Positions 11,181 through 25,411 of a DNA stretch of 64,000 nucleotides are shown here, one piece after another. The stretch lies in the NCBI RefSeq assembly GCF_964340395.1, contig NC_135559.1, forward strand, positions 12,328,759 to 12,392,758, read 5' to 3'. Made by a program: the position numbers and the translations under genes. Below the pieces are notes generated by a model. The model was not told the DNA's origin and searched no databases. It saw only the letters and a program-made list of their open reading frames with translations. Each line of letters opens with the position of its first letter. The stretch's first letter is position 1. This DNA comes from Glandiceps talaboti (Eukaryota > Hemichordata > Enteropneusta > Spengelidae).

Positions 11181-11363
11181 TATGTAGCATGTTTGTTCAT
11201 TTGTTTGTTTCCTCTGTGTATACGCGTGTATACGAGTATGTGAAACAGAGAAAAGAAATCATTAATATGAATATATACGTAGGCGGGTTGGGTTGTTTGT
11301 TTTAACTGTGATTATACATATTGGACCTTAAACTGTCGTGATTGGTAAAATTGCTGAAACTAC

Positions 11364-11437
11364 CTGGCAAAATGATCTTAGGCTACCTTTTAAATATTCG
11401 CTGGCAAAATGATTTCAGGCTATTTTTCAAATATTCG
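11364..11437. repeat. 37-bp direct tandem duplication
   Basis: Two adjacent 37-bp units, both starting CTGGCAAAATGAT and ending AAATATTCG. The rest of 11181-11922 shows nothing I recognise. Confidence 0.75.
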
Positions 11438-11922
11438 CTACTTCGGGTCAAAAACCATAGTCATGCATCACTGAGATAACTGCAGTGGTTCTCAGTTAAT
11501 GTACATATGCAGAAAATCTTAAAGTGGCATGGTGAACCTAAAAACAACGTCTTAATTCTGGAAATCTCTCAGGTTATTTGGACAATTTATCTTATTATTT
11601 GTCGGGATATTCGTCATTACAACGGGTTACATGTAGTAGACTTTTGTTATGTGAGCGAATTAAGTGAAAAAAAGTGACTAGTATTTTAATTCTTGATGTA
11701 CAGATTGTATATATAAAATGGATGTTGAGTCAAAATTATGATTATTCGATAAAAAGAGTGGATATATGCAATTAGAATTTCAATTTGTGTCTTAATATGG
11801 TAAGATTGTTCAGTTGTCGTCGTCAAATTTACTTCATGTTCCCAGGGGAGGTCACCAATATTGACTTGTGTTTTTGTGTGTAAAAACTGCACTGTATATT
11901 AATAATAATAATGTTAGTTTTT

Positions 11923-12917
11923 AGCACAACTGAACTGATAAGTTTCAATAGTGCTCTAGGCATGGTGCAGTGTCTGTCCGTCTGTCTGTGTCTGTCTGTG
12001 AGAACTAATGGGGATGTATCTGGGGGTGTATAGATAAAGAGATATCAAGCATATAATGATCTCATCAGTGATATGCAAATTAGGTGTAAACATGTTAATT
12101 TTGGTCAAAAACTTATATCTCAAAAAGTATAGTCAATGAGATTGAAATTTGGTGAGATTTTCGAGAAGTGGTGTTCTGCGTCGTCTTTTGTTCATAACAT
12201 TTTGACACAATTGGCCCTAGCAACCATGACCACGCCCTTAGCAACAACCACATGGCAGTAAAAATTCAAAAAATGTACGTAAATCTACCTAACAACAGGA
12301 CTACGCCCATAGCAACAGTGAAATGATCGCATAAATAGCAAAGATAAAAACAGGGATTAATAGACAACTGAGTAAACATTCAAAAAGTATAAGCAAATGT
12401 GCCTAGCAACAAGACCACGCCCATAACAACAGCCAAATGATCTCAAATATTGCAAAGATAACAACAGGGCTTAATAGACAACTGAATGAACATTCCAAAA
12501 ATATGTAAATGTACCTAGCAACAAAACCATGGCCATAGCAACAGCCAAACGATCGCATATATTGCAAAGATAACAACAGGGATTGAAAGACAAGTTAATA
12601 AACATTCAAAAAATGTATGTAAATGTACCTAGCAACAAGAGCACGCCCATAGCAACAGCCAAATCACTGCATATGTCACAAAGATAACATCAGGTGTTCA
12701 TAGACAACTGAATAAACATTCAAAACAAACATGCAAATATGTCTAGCAACAAGACCATGCCCATAGCAACAGCCAAATGATCGCGTATATTGCCAAAATA
12801 ACAACATGTCTGGATAGGCAACTGGATAATCATTCAGTAAACGAACATCTATGCCTAGTATGGATAAACAATTTTTATAAACTGTACACTTGTGCTACAA
12901 TGTCATTGGCGCTTTTT
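11923..12917. repeat. Element Y copy 2 (~113-bp tandem units)
   Basis: Same start (AGCACAACTGAACTGAT) and end (CTACAATGTCATTGGCG) as copy 1 at 6266, with six or so units of ~110-115 bp (GCCCATAGCAACAGCCAAAT core) between 12210 and 12830. It lies in the presumed 5' intron of gene copy 1 and abuts a SINE. Confidence 0.75.
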
Positions 12918-13231
12918 TATATAGCGCTTTCCCACTCTGTGCTCAAAACACTTTTACACCTGGCTCGGATGTATATCGGCACAACGGCACTTTATGCTAC
13001 CTCAACTCCCCAGGGAGCATACAATCTATTGCAGCCTTTATAAGCGCATAGGATTAAATCAACCTCTATCCTACCAGGTCCCGAATTATACAACTCGATT
13101 GACGGAGGCACAAGCATCGTACAAATATTGCCCAAGGACTTTAGCCATTTAGAAACAAATGACAATGATGGGACTTGAACCTGCAACCTGCAGATTCCTA
13201 GCCGCCCACTCTAACCATTCGCCCATCATAA
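12913..13231 (-). mobile_element. tRNA-derived SINE
   Basis: Read on the minus strand, it starts at ~13231 with a tRNA-like head: an A-box-like TGGTTAGAGTGG (13206-13217) and a B-box GGTTCAAGTCC (13171-13181). A ~240-bp body follows, ending near AAGCGCTATATAAAAAAGCG (12912-12931), a tail of a kind common in marine invertebrate SINEs. The head lacks a convincing full cloverleaf, so it is not a functional tRNA gene. Confidence 0.65.
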
Positions 13232-13370
13232 CTCCATTGTTCACACTTTACTTGTTATTGCATATGTAATTACTTTATGCAATTTGGTTATGTGAAAATA
13301 ACGAAAATTATGCCTTGGGACATTCTTACAACTTTACTTTTCTCATTACTATTCCAGATACAAACTGACT

Positions 13371-16398
<3,028 letters not shown>

Positions 16399-17640
16399 CC
16401 TGAGTATTAAAAATACAACGTTGAATCGGATACTAAGCATAACATATATCAACTTACACTGTTTTACGTGATTTTAAAGAAGAATATTTTTGTAGTGATC
16501 ATTGTAACTTTTAGAACAAAGCCGTTAGTTGGGAGTCAAATGAGCTTTCAGTAATCAATTCACATTATTTATGAAATTATTAAGACAAAGATCTAATTTA
16601 GTGAGGGGTTGTTTGATCAAAGTGTGATCTTTTGTATTTAAAATTAATGTAATACAAAAGGGCTGCCCTCAGCGGTCGCATGTTGTACAGTGATGACACA
16701 ATTTCAAATACAATGACACATTAATTATCTGGCACCAATTTGATTCAATTGCTCGACTTTGCACGAATAAGTACGTCTTCATAATTCATTCAGAAAAGTA
16801 TTCAATTCACATTTATGTAGATATATTCTAAGAAAAATTAATGTCGAAGACCACTATGGAAATAAGTATTAATAAGTATTAAGTATTCTTGTGTTATCTT
16901 CGGCAGTACTTTTATATAATACTTTTACTATACTCTACTGCCAAATAAATCTAAAATATATTATTTTAATTCGAAACAATAATATATTAAAATATAATAT
17001 AATATATAATAAAATAATGTCTGTTCAAAAAGATTTGTGGGCAGAAGACAGAATATGTGTGATAAAATTTAGCAAAATAAATCACCTAGTTATGAATCAT
17101 GGATTCCATTCAGGAAATATATGAAATAAGAAATATTCATGAAATGATGAGGCAATGAAAATGATAATCAGATATGAACTTGATGTGTTGCGGTAGATTA
17201 ATTTCTCAAAGAAAAAGGTTGAATTTTAAAAGTTTTCAAATATGACAATTATTATCATGTTTTCTAATGAACTGATATTTCGCTCCAAATTCTAGTAATG
17301 TAATGTAATACCTTATGCATGTACTAAGTTATATATTGCGACATTTTATGTAGTTTGGAGCGTGTTCCTTTCTGCCATTAAATATGTTATATACAGCAAT
17401 TTAAAAATAAACCAGATATTGCCAGCTATATTGTGCAAACTATAAAAAAAATGATGACACTGTAACCAAATTAACTGATAATGTATCAATTGACCGATAA
17501 TGTAGTAATTTCTGTAAAAAATTACCGATAATTTAGTAACATTTTTTAACCGATAATGTATTAAAAAGTTCATCGATAATGTATCAACTCCAAGTTAGGT
17601 ATTCAATTTTTTAAATATTGTTGTAACAAGGACTAATTTA
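16399..17640 (+). other. Downstream block of gene copy 1
   Basis: Matches the sequence after copies 2 and 3 (38.1-39.0 and 52.1-52.95 kb) in patches such as GCCGTTAG...GTCAAATG and GGCTGCCCTCAGCGGTCGCA (~16661). A small AT-rich tandem array with ACCGATAATGTA units lies at 17470-17590. No gene seen. Confidence 0.6.
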
Positions 17641-17843
17641 GAACTAACTGTAGTAGAGAAGAACAACTGAATTACTATATTGGAATAAAATGCTTTCAAA
17701 GATCCTTTGATGTGGAATTTCGATTCGCTTTAATTATATCATCGACGTGTGTATTTCTTTTCCAGTTAAATATTTGCATGACATATAAAAACAAGATTAT
17801 CAGAACGCAAGAAGAGCCCTTATTCTTATGGAGGAGATACTTT
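17641..17843. repeat. Left half of repeat Z (target of the 12.3-kb element)
   Basis: GAACTAACTGTAGTAGAG onward matches 41579-41765. The match stops abruptly at TTT before CACTGGG, and the right half of Z resumes at 30137. Confidence 0.75.
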
Positions 17844-17999
17844 CACTGGGCAAAAAGTTGAATAGACATGAATCTACGTAAATTTACTGTATCTGCAGAT
17901 CTCACATATGCGCTTCGTGTACTGAAGTATACGAACAGTATACTAGACATTAAGTCTGCCGAAATCTACAGTTCCGTAGACTAAGCGTACACTTAAGTC

Positions 18000-19670
18000 T
18001 TTTGTTCCAGCTTCCAGACTTGTTTTGCACACTGTATATTTTACGTATTCGTTACGTATACGTACGTGCCACCATTGTCGAATGTCTCTGAGTGTGGAGT
18101 TGTTCTCTTTTCACCGTTAGTCTATTGCTGCTAGGCCCTCGGGCTTTCTTCCGATACGAGACGCTTGTCGTATCGGAAGTAAGAGGAATGCCCGAATGTC
18201 TCGCAGCTAGACTATGTATTATCACAGACAATTATAAGAAACTGTTTCTTGGTGTTATACGGCCGTGGAAGCGTACCAATCGGCACTACTCGGCAATGTT
18301 GTGGACGACTTGACAAATCACAGATAGTCTGTGATCAAAATGTAAATACTGTACATGTGATCGCGTCCAACTTATGACAAAACTTACTCAAAACATCCGT
18401 TTGCATTTGATATTTTAGTGTTCTGTGATGTGCAAAAATGGTTTTTATATCCCACACCAAACATCGTTTTCGTTTCATTTTACAATGTTCGATATGTATC
18501 ATTCAGACGTCTGTGTCATTTTCCTCCACCACAGCTTTCGGACTTTTGCAAAGAGTTAAATCACCGTCAATGGTTAAAACTATGCCCGCTTAAAAACAAA
18601 GTTTTGATTTGCATATACATTGTATAGAACAGTACAACAATGAAATATCAAAAGGCCAGCTGTCAGCTCATTATGGCTTTCATCACTAGATCGCGATATC
18701 CTGTACACATTGTGCGACTGATAAAATTTTCCATCATAATGTTAGTTTCGTTGAAAAAAAACTTAGATACAAGCAATACACCTTCGCCGAAAAGACGAAA
18801 ACTTCAACCTGTGACTTCTCATCAGCGTCTCGTATTGATTAATGGATGTGATGGTGAATTAAAACAAATGAAAACTGAATTCGATTAGTTGCTTGACCAA
18901 CTATTTTTCAGTCTTTTTCTCTACAGTACAATGTATATAAAACTGATATGTATTATTATCATTAACATTGGAGTAAAACGTTCGATCGCCTGCCTCGCGG
19001 CCATGCATACTCTGCTGCCGTCCTGGATACATATAACTTGCGGTTAGGTTATACATAGAAAAACAGATACAGTGTTGCAGTTTTAAGTGCAGTCTAGTTT
19101 AAAGGAAATATAAGATAATGACCATTAATTAAAACGTATTAGATAAATGGAACGCTCTTTTATACTGGGTCGTCAGGCCGGCCCTGGAGCACTGAATTGT
19201 GTCCTGGAACTTGAAAATGTACACTGTGATGGACCAGCACGAATATGACAGCAGAACCGATCTGTTGTAAGTCTACAACTGGTATTTCAAATGAATGTTC
19301 TTCAGTGGCTAGTATTAATGGGGCGACCATAGTGGTATCGGACACCGTTTCTCTCTAGAATTCCCGTGAACTTAAGATGGTAAACAGTGATGTCACGTCT
19401 GCATATGCTCGAGACTGTTTTCATTAAAGAGAAAGTAAAACGGCTCACCGCTGACGGAAAAAAACAGCAAACGAACAAACAAAAAGAAACAAACAAACAA
19501 ACAAATTCATTTTTAAGGAGTGATAAATAAAGTCTCTGTAATTCATTTGTTTGATCAGCTGATAACAGTTTACACAACTCAACGATTCCTTGGTTTCGCG
19601 AAACAACTCTCTGATTATGATCGTTGCTTTGAAGTTCGAATAGATATTTGAAACACCAAACAGCTTCAAG
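18000..19670. other. Interior of the large element, no recognised gene
   Basis: Short open frames at 18092-18313, 18418-18627 and 18640-18888 carry no motif I recognise; the last has a basic PKRRK patch. Treated as unannotated element DNA. Confidence 0.35.
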
Positions 19671-19715
19671 TGGGATGCGGATTGGGTATTTATTTTGGAT
19701 TTTAACTTATAAAAT

Positions 19716-19762
19716 AATTTGTATGTATGTATGTATGTATGTATGTATGTATGTATGTATAT
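19716..19762. repeat. (TATG)n microsatellite next to a TTAA-MITE arm fragment
   Basis: Directly follows GGATTGGGTATTTATTTTGG, a fragment of the MITE family seen at 3763 and 5428. Confidence 0.85.
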
Positions 19763-20649
19763 GATGGTGAATCTATATCTGTTTATACTAAACCTACCAC
19801 AGACCCTCCACCCCCATTTGCAGTATGGTTCAGCACATCCTAATAAGTGTAAAGACTGCATTCCCTATTCACAATTACTTCGTTTACGTCGTATTTGTAG
19901 TAGCGGTTTGGATTTCAGGGAAAGATCTACTGAATTTTGCACGTACTTTCACCAATACGTGGTTATCCAGTGTCGGTTACCAATGCGACTTTACAAAAGA
20001 GGTCATTTTTGTCTAGGGAAGCTTGTATGAAATCATATGATCACAAGAGTAATACCAATCATCCCATATTGGCTCTAACAATACCATCCCTTTTCCACTA
20101 CAGTTAAGAACATACTATACACGCATTTTAATATCTTACGTTCTAATAGGTTAACCAATTCATTATTTCGTGAAGCACCTTTTAACAGCTTGGCGTCGTG
20201 ATACCAATCTTAGAGATACGGTGGTCCATACATAGATTGGAAGTTAATGCTGGTTCATTTCCATGCAGTCGTACTCGATGTGGCACATGTTGTTTTTGCA
20301 CATTTTGGCCTCTGATGATAAACTTCCCCTCGGAAAATTTCTTATTGATGTAAACAGTCCTCCAGCAGTTGGCTAAATGACTGTATTGTATTCACTTTAT
20401 TTATGTATGTCATTTTTGTATGATTTATATATCTCCGTCTTACCAGACAAATGAATCGCAACTATCCCGTATCTATGCATATTATTACCAACGATCATAA
20501 TGTATCAAATGTCTACTTCAGGAATTTGTAAGGTTTCAGGTGACAAGGATCGATTGATGTTGAAGGAGGAGGAGGAAATCATTTTTCGTTTTGGAACCCT
20601 GGATCCCCATGGAATTATTAGATTATTTACATCATTCCCTAATATCTAA
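19762..20649 (+). pseudogene. Penelope-like retroelement relic (RT C-terminus to 3' end of ORF)
   Basis: Frameshifted remnants in the order expected for a Penelope-like element: SVYTKPT; a stretch with HPNKCKDCIPYSQLLRLRRI; NLRDTVVH; FPCSRTRCGTCCFC of the linker before the endonuclease; and a C-terminal RLMLKEEEEIIFRFGTLDPH section ending at the stop at 20647-20649. The GIY-YIG endonuclease itself appears deleted. Stops and frame changes make it inactive. It lies inside the 12.3-kb element. Confidence 0.75.
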
Positions 20650-20814
20650 CTACGCTTATTCTATCTTTCAAGCCTGCTCTAAAGGGAACTTCTTTTTGGT
20701 GCGCATACTTTTAAATGTTTTTGTCGTACCCTACCGTTGATAAATACTCGCGTGGTGTCGTTCTTTTCCATGTATAGTCGGGTTGTTACCTGCTGTATAT
20801 CGTGCCTTGATATC

Positions 20815-20843
20815 ATTGATAAAGAATTTTGATTCGAAACGTC
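20815..20843 (+). ncRNA. Degenerate hammerhead-ribozyme-like core in the Penelope 3' region
   Basis: TTGATAA (for CTGANGA), then a possible stem GAAT-TTTG-ATTC, then GAAAC-GTC. Penelope-like elements are known to carry hammerhead motifs near their ends. Two core positions differ, so I expect no self-cleavage. Confidence 0.3.
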
Positions 20844-20877
20844 GGATTGTAATTTTTTATTCGGACTGTATAACTGT

Positions 20878-21053
20878 GGGTGTATGTGTGTGTGTGTATG
20901 TATGTATGTATGTATGTATGTATGTATGTATGTATGTATGTATGTATGTATGTATGTATGTATGTATGTATGTATGTGTGTGTGTATGTATGTATGTATG
21001 TATGTATGTATGTATGTATGTATGTATGTATGTATGTATGTATGTGTGTGTAT
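20878..21053. repeat. (TATG)n microsatellite
   Basis: Long tetranucleotide array directly after the Penelope relic, as often seen at retroelement 3' ends. Open frames are artefacts. Confidence 0.95.
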
Positions 21054-21550
21054 CTGAAATTGTGCTTGTGTATCCAGAAAAAACTCACGTGACAGTAAAT
21101 ACATCTGTTACCAAATGTAACGTCATGTAATGAAACATTTTGAGCGAGTTTTCAATTCTCAGAACTTTCGCTGAAAGGTTTTGATTTTCTATGAAAATGT
21201 ATTTATTTATTTATTTTTTAAATGAGTAGAAATGTATACCTCTGTCTCTTATAAAACCAGGTCTAGGTTCCCTTGATGTGAAGTTATCATTACACACAGT
21301 AACAAACAAATCCCGTCTAAGTGGATAAATTGTTACCTGTCGTGGTAAGGGGTCGTGTGGAGGCGGGAAATTTTTCCGGCGATGTATGTCGTCGCTGCTT
21401 CGTCTGGAATCCACGGACTACTTGGATACCCTTCTCGCAAACTTCCCTATCCTAGGTGACTCTCGCAGGTTGTTCCCTCTTAAATTCAGATCACCAAGTT
21501 TACCTAGATCTAACATAGTGATGTCGGTAATCTGACTAACTTTTTGTTGG

Positions 21551-21808
21551 ATAGATTCAGCGAAACAAGGCATCGGTTGTCGTATATCTCGGTGGATATG
21601 TCGGATATTTTGTTTCCAAACACGTTTACTTCGCTAAGGTTGCGGACTTAATAACTTTTACTCATTTCAAAAAGCCTAGAATTTGCTTCAAAGCTATGTC
21701 GGATGTTTTAAAACCGAGAGTTGCAGGCACAAGTAAATGTAATGTCTGTCTAAGCTATAATAAGTGTAAACGCTTAAATTGGGCTGTGTGCTTATCATCC
21801 AAGTCGTA
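21551..21808 (+). pseudogene. Possible coding relic inside the large element
   Basis: An 85-codon open stretch that starts right after a TAG and ends at TAA. It has a YLGGYVGYFVSKH segment and a Cys-rich end (KCNVC...CKRLN...C). The Y-hydrophobic-GGYV motif recalls the C-terminal region of some DNA transposases, but I cannot assign a family. It may be chance. Confidence 0.25.
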
Positions 21809-22954
21809 AGAAATTGGTTGACGTGTGCGTTTGTCAAGTACACAGTCGTAACGACCTAACAAATGGAAAAAAAGATATCTTTATTTCAGGAACTTCTGTT
21901 TAGGTGTTGGTAAATAATAAAATCATGTTTTCTTAGCATTCATGTGGTTGTTTTCGTACATCACTCCTTGGCCAGGGGGTTACTTGGCCATATGGTTATT
22001 TTTAGAACAACATGCAAAAAAAGAATGTATAAATCCTAAACAGAAACATGACAAGGTGAACAATTAAAGATATTATGGTCAAGTGCAGACTCAGTATAAT
22101 AACAGAGTCACGTAAGCTTCACAGTCACTTTTCATTCTATTCACCCCCTTCACATAATGGTATAGTCCCCATAATGCAATTCGTATCGTACCGCGTCATT
22201 TCAAATACTGGTGCATTTTCCAAGTTGTACCTCGCCTGTTTTACCTCAAGTTTGAGCAGATTTCACAGAGAAACAACCAGCCACTTCTATGACCACGATT
22301 ATGAACCATAACTGGATACTATTTGGGCCTCACTCAAACCTCATGGGACAGAATATCGACCCGCGATCGACCTGCCATGATCGCTGTGTGTGGCTGGTCA
22401 GATCTGACTCTTGACCGAACCAAGTTCTACATGCAGTGAATATGGACCGTGCATAATGGTTGTATCAATGCTTGTCTGACCACATAACATGCATAAGCTA
22501 TAAGGGAATGAGGACTGTTGGGATTTGGAATGCAAGAGTTGCCTCTTTGGATTTTCGGCGATTTTTGAAGTAAGTACTTGTATTTTATGCAAATTATGTT
22601 TTAAGTTAGGCTTGGAGCAGACCATTTTCAATGGGGGTGTAACCTGGTGAATGGTATGCAGACAAGATAAAGTACACATTTTTATCACACAAAAACCTTT
22701 TGATACAAAATCTTTGATATAGGCAAAACATTAAAAGAATTTTGCAACAACACTAAAACTGAACATTCAAAAGAAGAGTTGTTTTGGAAACAACACAAAA
22801 TAAATCTATGGACTCACAAAACTTACTTAAAATTCAACACTTTCAAGTACATGTAGAGAGAGATACAAATACGTATTGAAATGCTCATTTCAATTTTTGA
22901 ATATACATCCAAATCTGTTTGGGGAACAGCTGATTGTCAGCACCAGATCTGATC

Positions 22955-25411
22955 CAGTGTTCTCCCCAGAGGGTTTTCGTGTACATGTATTGGGCCCGAT
23001 ATCCTTTAATTTTACCTTTAATTAATACATGATCAGTTGTCCCAATATGCAATCAGATTCAATTGTTTAGAGTTCGGTAAATTGCATGTTGACAATCAAA
23101 CTGATTAAAATCCGATGTAGATGTTGGCTAATCATTCATTGCTATTTCTTCGTTATTTTGCCTGGATTGTCCTTCGTGGTACATGTTTACTTGTTTATCC
23201 TGATCGCCTCCTCTACGTACATATACATCTGAACTGGCACCCATGTCCACACCGTTCTAGCTAGCCCGTACTGGTAGCCAATCAAAAGTGACCTTACATT
23301 AGGATTGAATAAAACTACAAACGGACACGGTCACTACAAAATGACTTTCTCCGTGTGCACAAGCACAGGCAGCTGACAACGTTCTAAATGTTTCAACTGT
23401 AAACAAATTCAGTGATTGTATTAGTATATTTAAATGTAATTTGATGGTACATGTACCTCTATACATATCGTCTGAATACATTCGAACATAGCTTTATCAT
23501 GTAAAAGCGTACATACATGTTACTAGGATGAACACATACTCTGTAATTGTTATAGAAGCTTGTGAGACAGAACGTCTGGGGACACACAGACAGTTTATAG
23601 TGTACACATACAAAGCAACCAAAATTTTCACGATAAGGACGTTTTTTATAAATTATTTCTTAGATTTCCCCATTTCTGAGTTCATATAGCACAACTGTGG
23701 CAAATATTTCTATGAATCGTACAATATTTCATGACTACTTTACGTTCGAGGAGAAGAGTACTACAGAGAACGCGTACACGTTCGCTGAGATGAACATGAA
23801 CACTACCCGGGAAACGTGTTCGAATGTAACTAACATGTACATGTAGATAAGACGAAATGCATCTAAACAAGAATTCTTTAATTACTGTACATATACGATA
23901 ATACAGTCACTGAATTGTTTACAGTTCAAATACTTTGTACGTTGTCAGTTGCCCATGTGCACAAGTAATGCCATGTTGTTTTTTGATATTCAATGCATGT
24001 GCCCGTGACAATGTGACTGTCCATAGTACTTCAGTAAGATGCAACCTGATTGGCTGTGTGGCTCACTTAGCAGAACGGCGTGGGTATGGGCGCCAGTTCA
24101 GGTGTAGAGGAGGCGATCAGAATAAAAATGTAAACATGTACTGCGAAGGTCAATCCAGGCAAAATAATGAAGGTAAAATAACAATGAACGATTAGCTGAC
24201 ATCTACATCGGATTTTAATCAGATTGGTTGACATCCATCTCTCACTCTGTCAGCTGACGCCTTTGTTGTTTTCAATGTATATTTGCAACATTTGTATTGA
24301 TCCTTCAAACATAAACAGCAAGTAAAACTAAAGAGTTTCTAATTTGTTCAAACGACTATTCAACCCTCTACCACTACCAGACTGATTTAATTGAATTTTG
24401 CCGTCACTATTCTTTTCAATAGGCATACAATATGCAGGGCATGTCTACCGCTCGTGCAAATTAAAATCCACGAGAGCGATTTTCCACTCGTGTGGGCCCC
24501 AACGAACCTGTACATCAGCAGCCTGATCTTATTTTATATCATTTTTCAGCTACCAGACATCGTGTTAGTTCGAAATTTCGTGATACACGAGACTTACTAT
24601 ACTTCCCTATTGAGGACTTCAAAAACTCGCGATAGTTTGTAACGTCATGGCCACCATATTGGAAAATCCATACTTTCATCGTAGTCATATGATGTATCAG
24701 TCTACAATGTCAAACTACAAACTGAAAGTGTTTATAGAGTAAAACTGAACTATATGAAACTGATAATTGGAGAAAACATCGCCACTTTATCGAAAGATAC
24801 CTCGCAAATCGCTCTTGGGTTGAGATATACTTGGTGTTAGTCATAGAACGACACACTGAATGCTGATTTCATGTGTTTGTCGAAGTTTTATACCATAACG
24901 TAAAAATCATAGCAAAATGGCATGACATCGTTTGATTTTTTAGTTTTATAGAAAATCTGTCAGTTCCGACATGTTTCTACTGCCGAACCGATGTTATGAA
25001 TAGGCTGGTTTTGCCTTTGATTTACCGAAAGCCTGTACCACAGTGTGAATCACACTACCATTAGCGGGTTTACGCAGGTTATTCCCATCGAAAACAATAC
25101 TGACGGCAAACTGCAATGAAATCAGTCTGGTAGTGGTAGAGGGTTGAATAGTCCTTTGAACTGATAATCAGATTAGAAACTCTTTAGTTTTACTTGTCGC
25201 TTATGTGTGAAGGATCAATACAAACGTTGCGAGTATACATTGAAAACAACAAAGGCATCAGCTGACAGAGTGACAGATGAACAGTGCAGTGTCAACGTGC
25301 AATTTACCGTACCCTAAGCAATCCGATAGCGTATCGGGACAACTGATCATGTATCGGCGTAAATTAAAGGATATTGGGCCGATACGTGAAAACCCTCTGG
25401 GGAGAACACTG
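22955..25411. mobile_element. hAT-like foldback element, interrupted by a nested foldback
   Basis: Ends read CAGTGTTCTCCCCAGAGG (22955) and its complement CCTCTGGGGAGAACACTG (to 25411). The arms pair across ~135 bp, are interrupted at 23095-24226, then pair again (24237-24430 with ~25085-25280). The CAGTG start suits hAT elements. No clear 8-bp duplication is visible, so it is old. The loop at ~24430-25085 shows no transposase. Confidence 0.65.
23095..24226. mobile_element. Nested foldback element (same family as 4231-4709)
   Basis: Arms of more than 100 bp begin CTGATTAAAATCCGATGTAG and pair with 24110-24226, including the CAGGCAAAATAA section. GTTGACA flanks both sides (23088-23094 and 24227-24233). 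Removing it restores the outer arm. No coding content seen. Confidence 0.65.

Noticed and set aside
11686-11892. Minus-strand 68-codon frame
   Set aside because: AT-rich, no motif, inside the presumed 5' intron of copy 1.
13167-13231. Functional tRNA gene on the minus strand
   Set aside because: A- and B-box-like motifs are present but no full cloverleaf is apparent, and the sequence continues into a SINE body.
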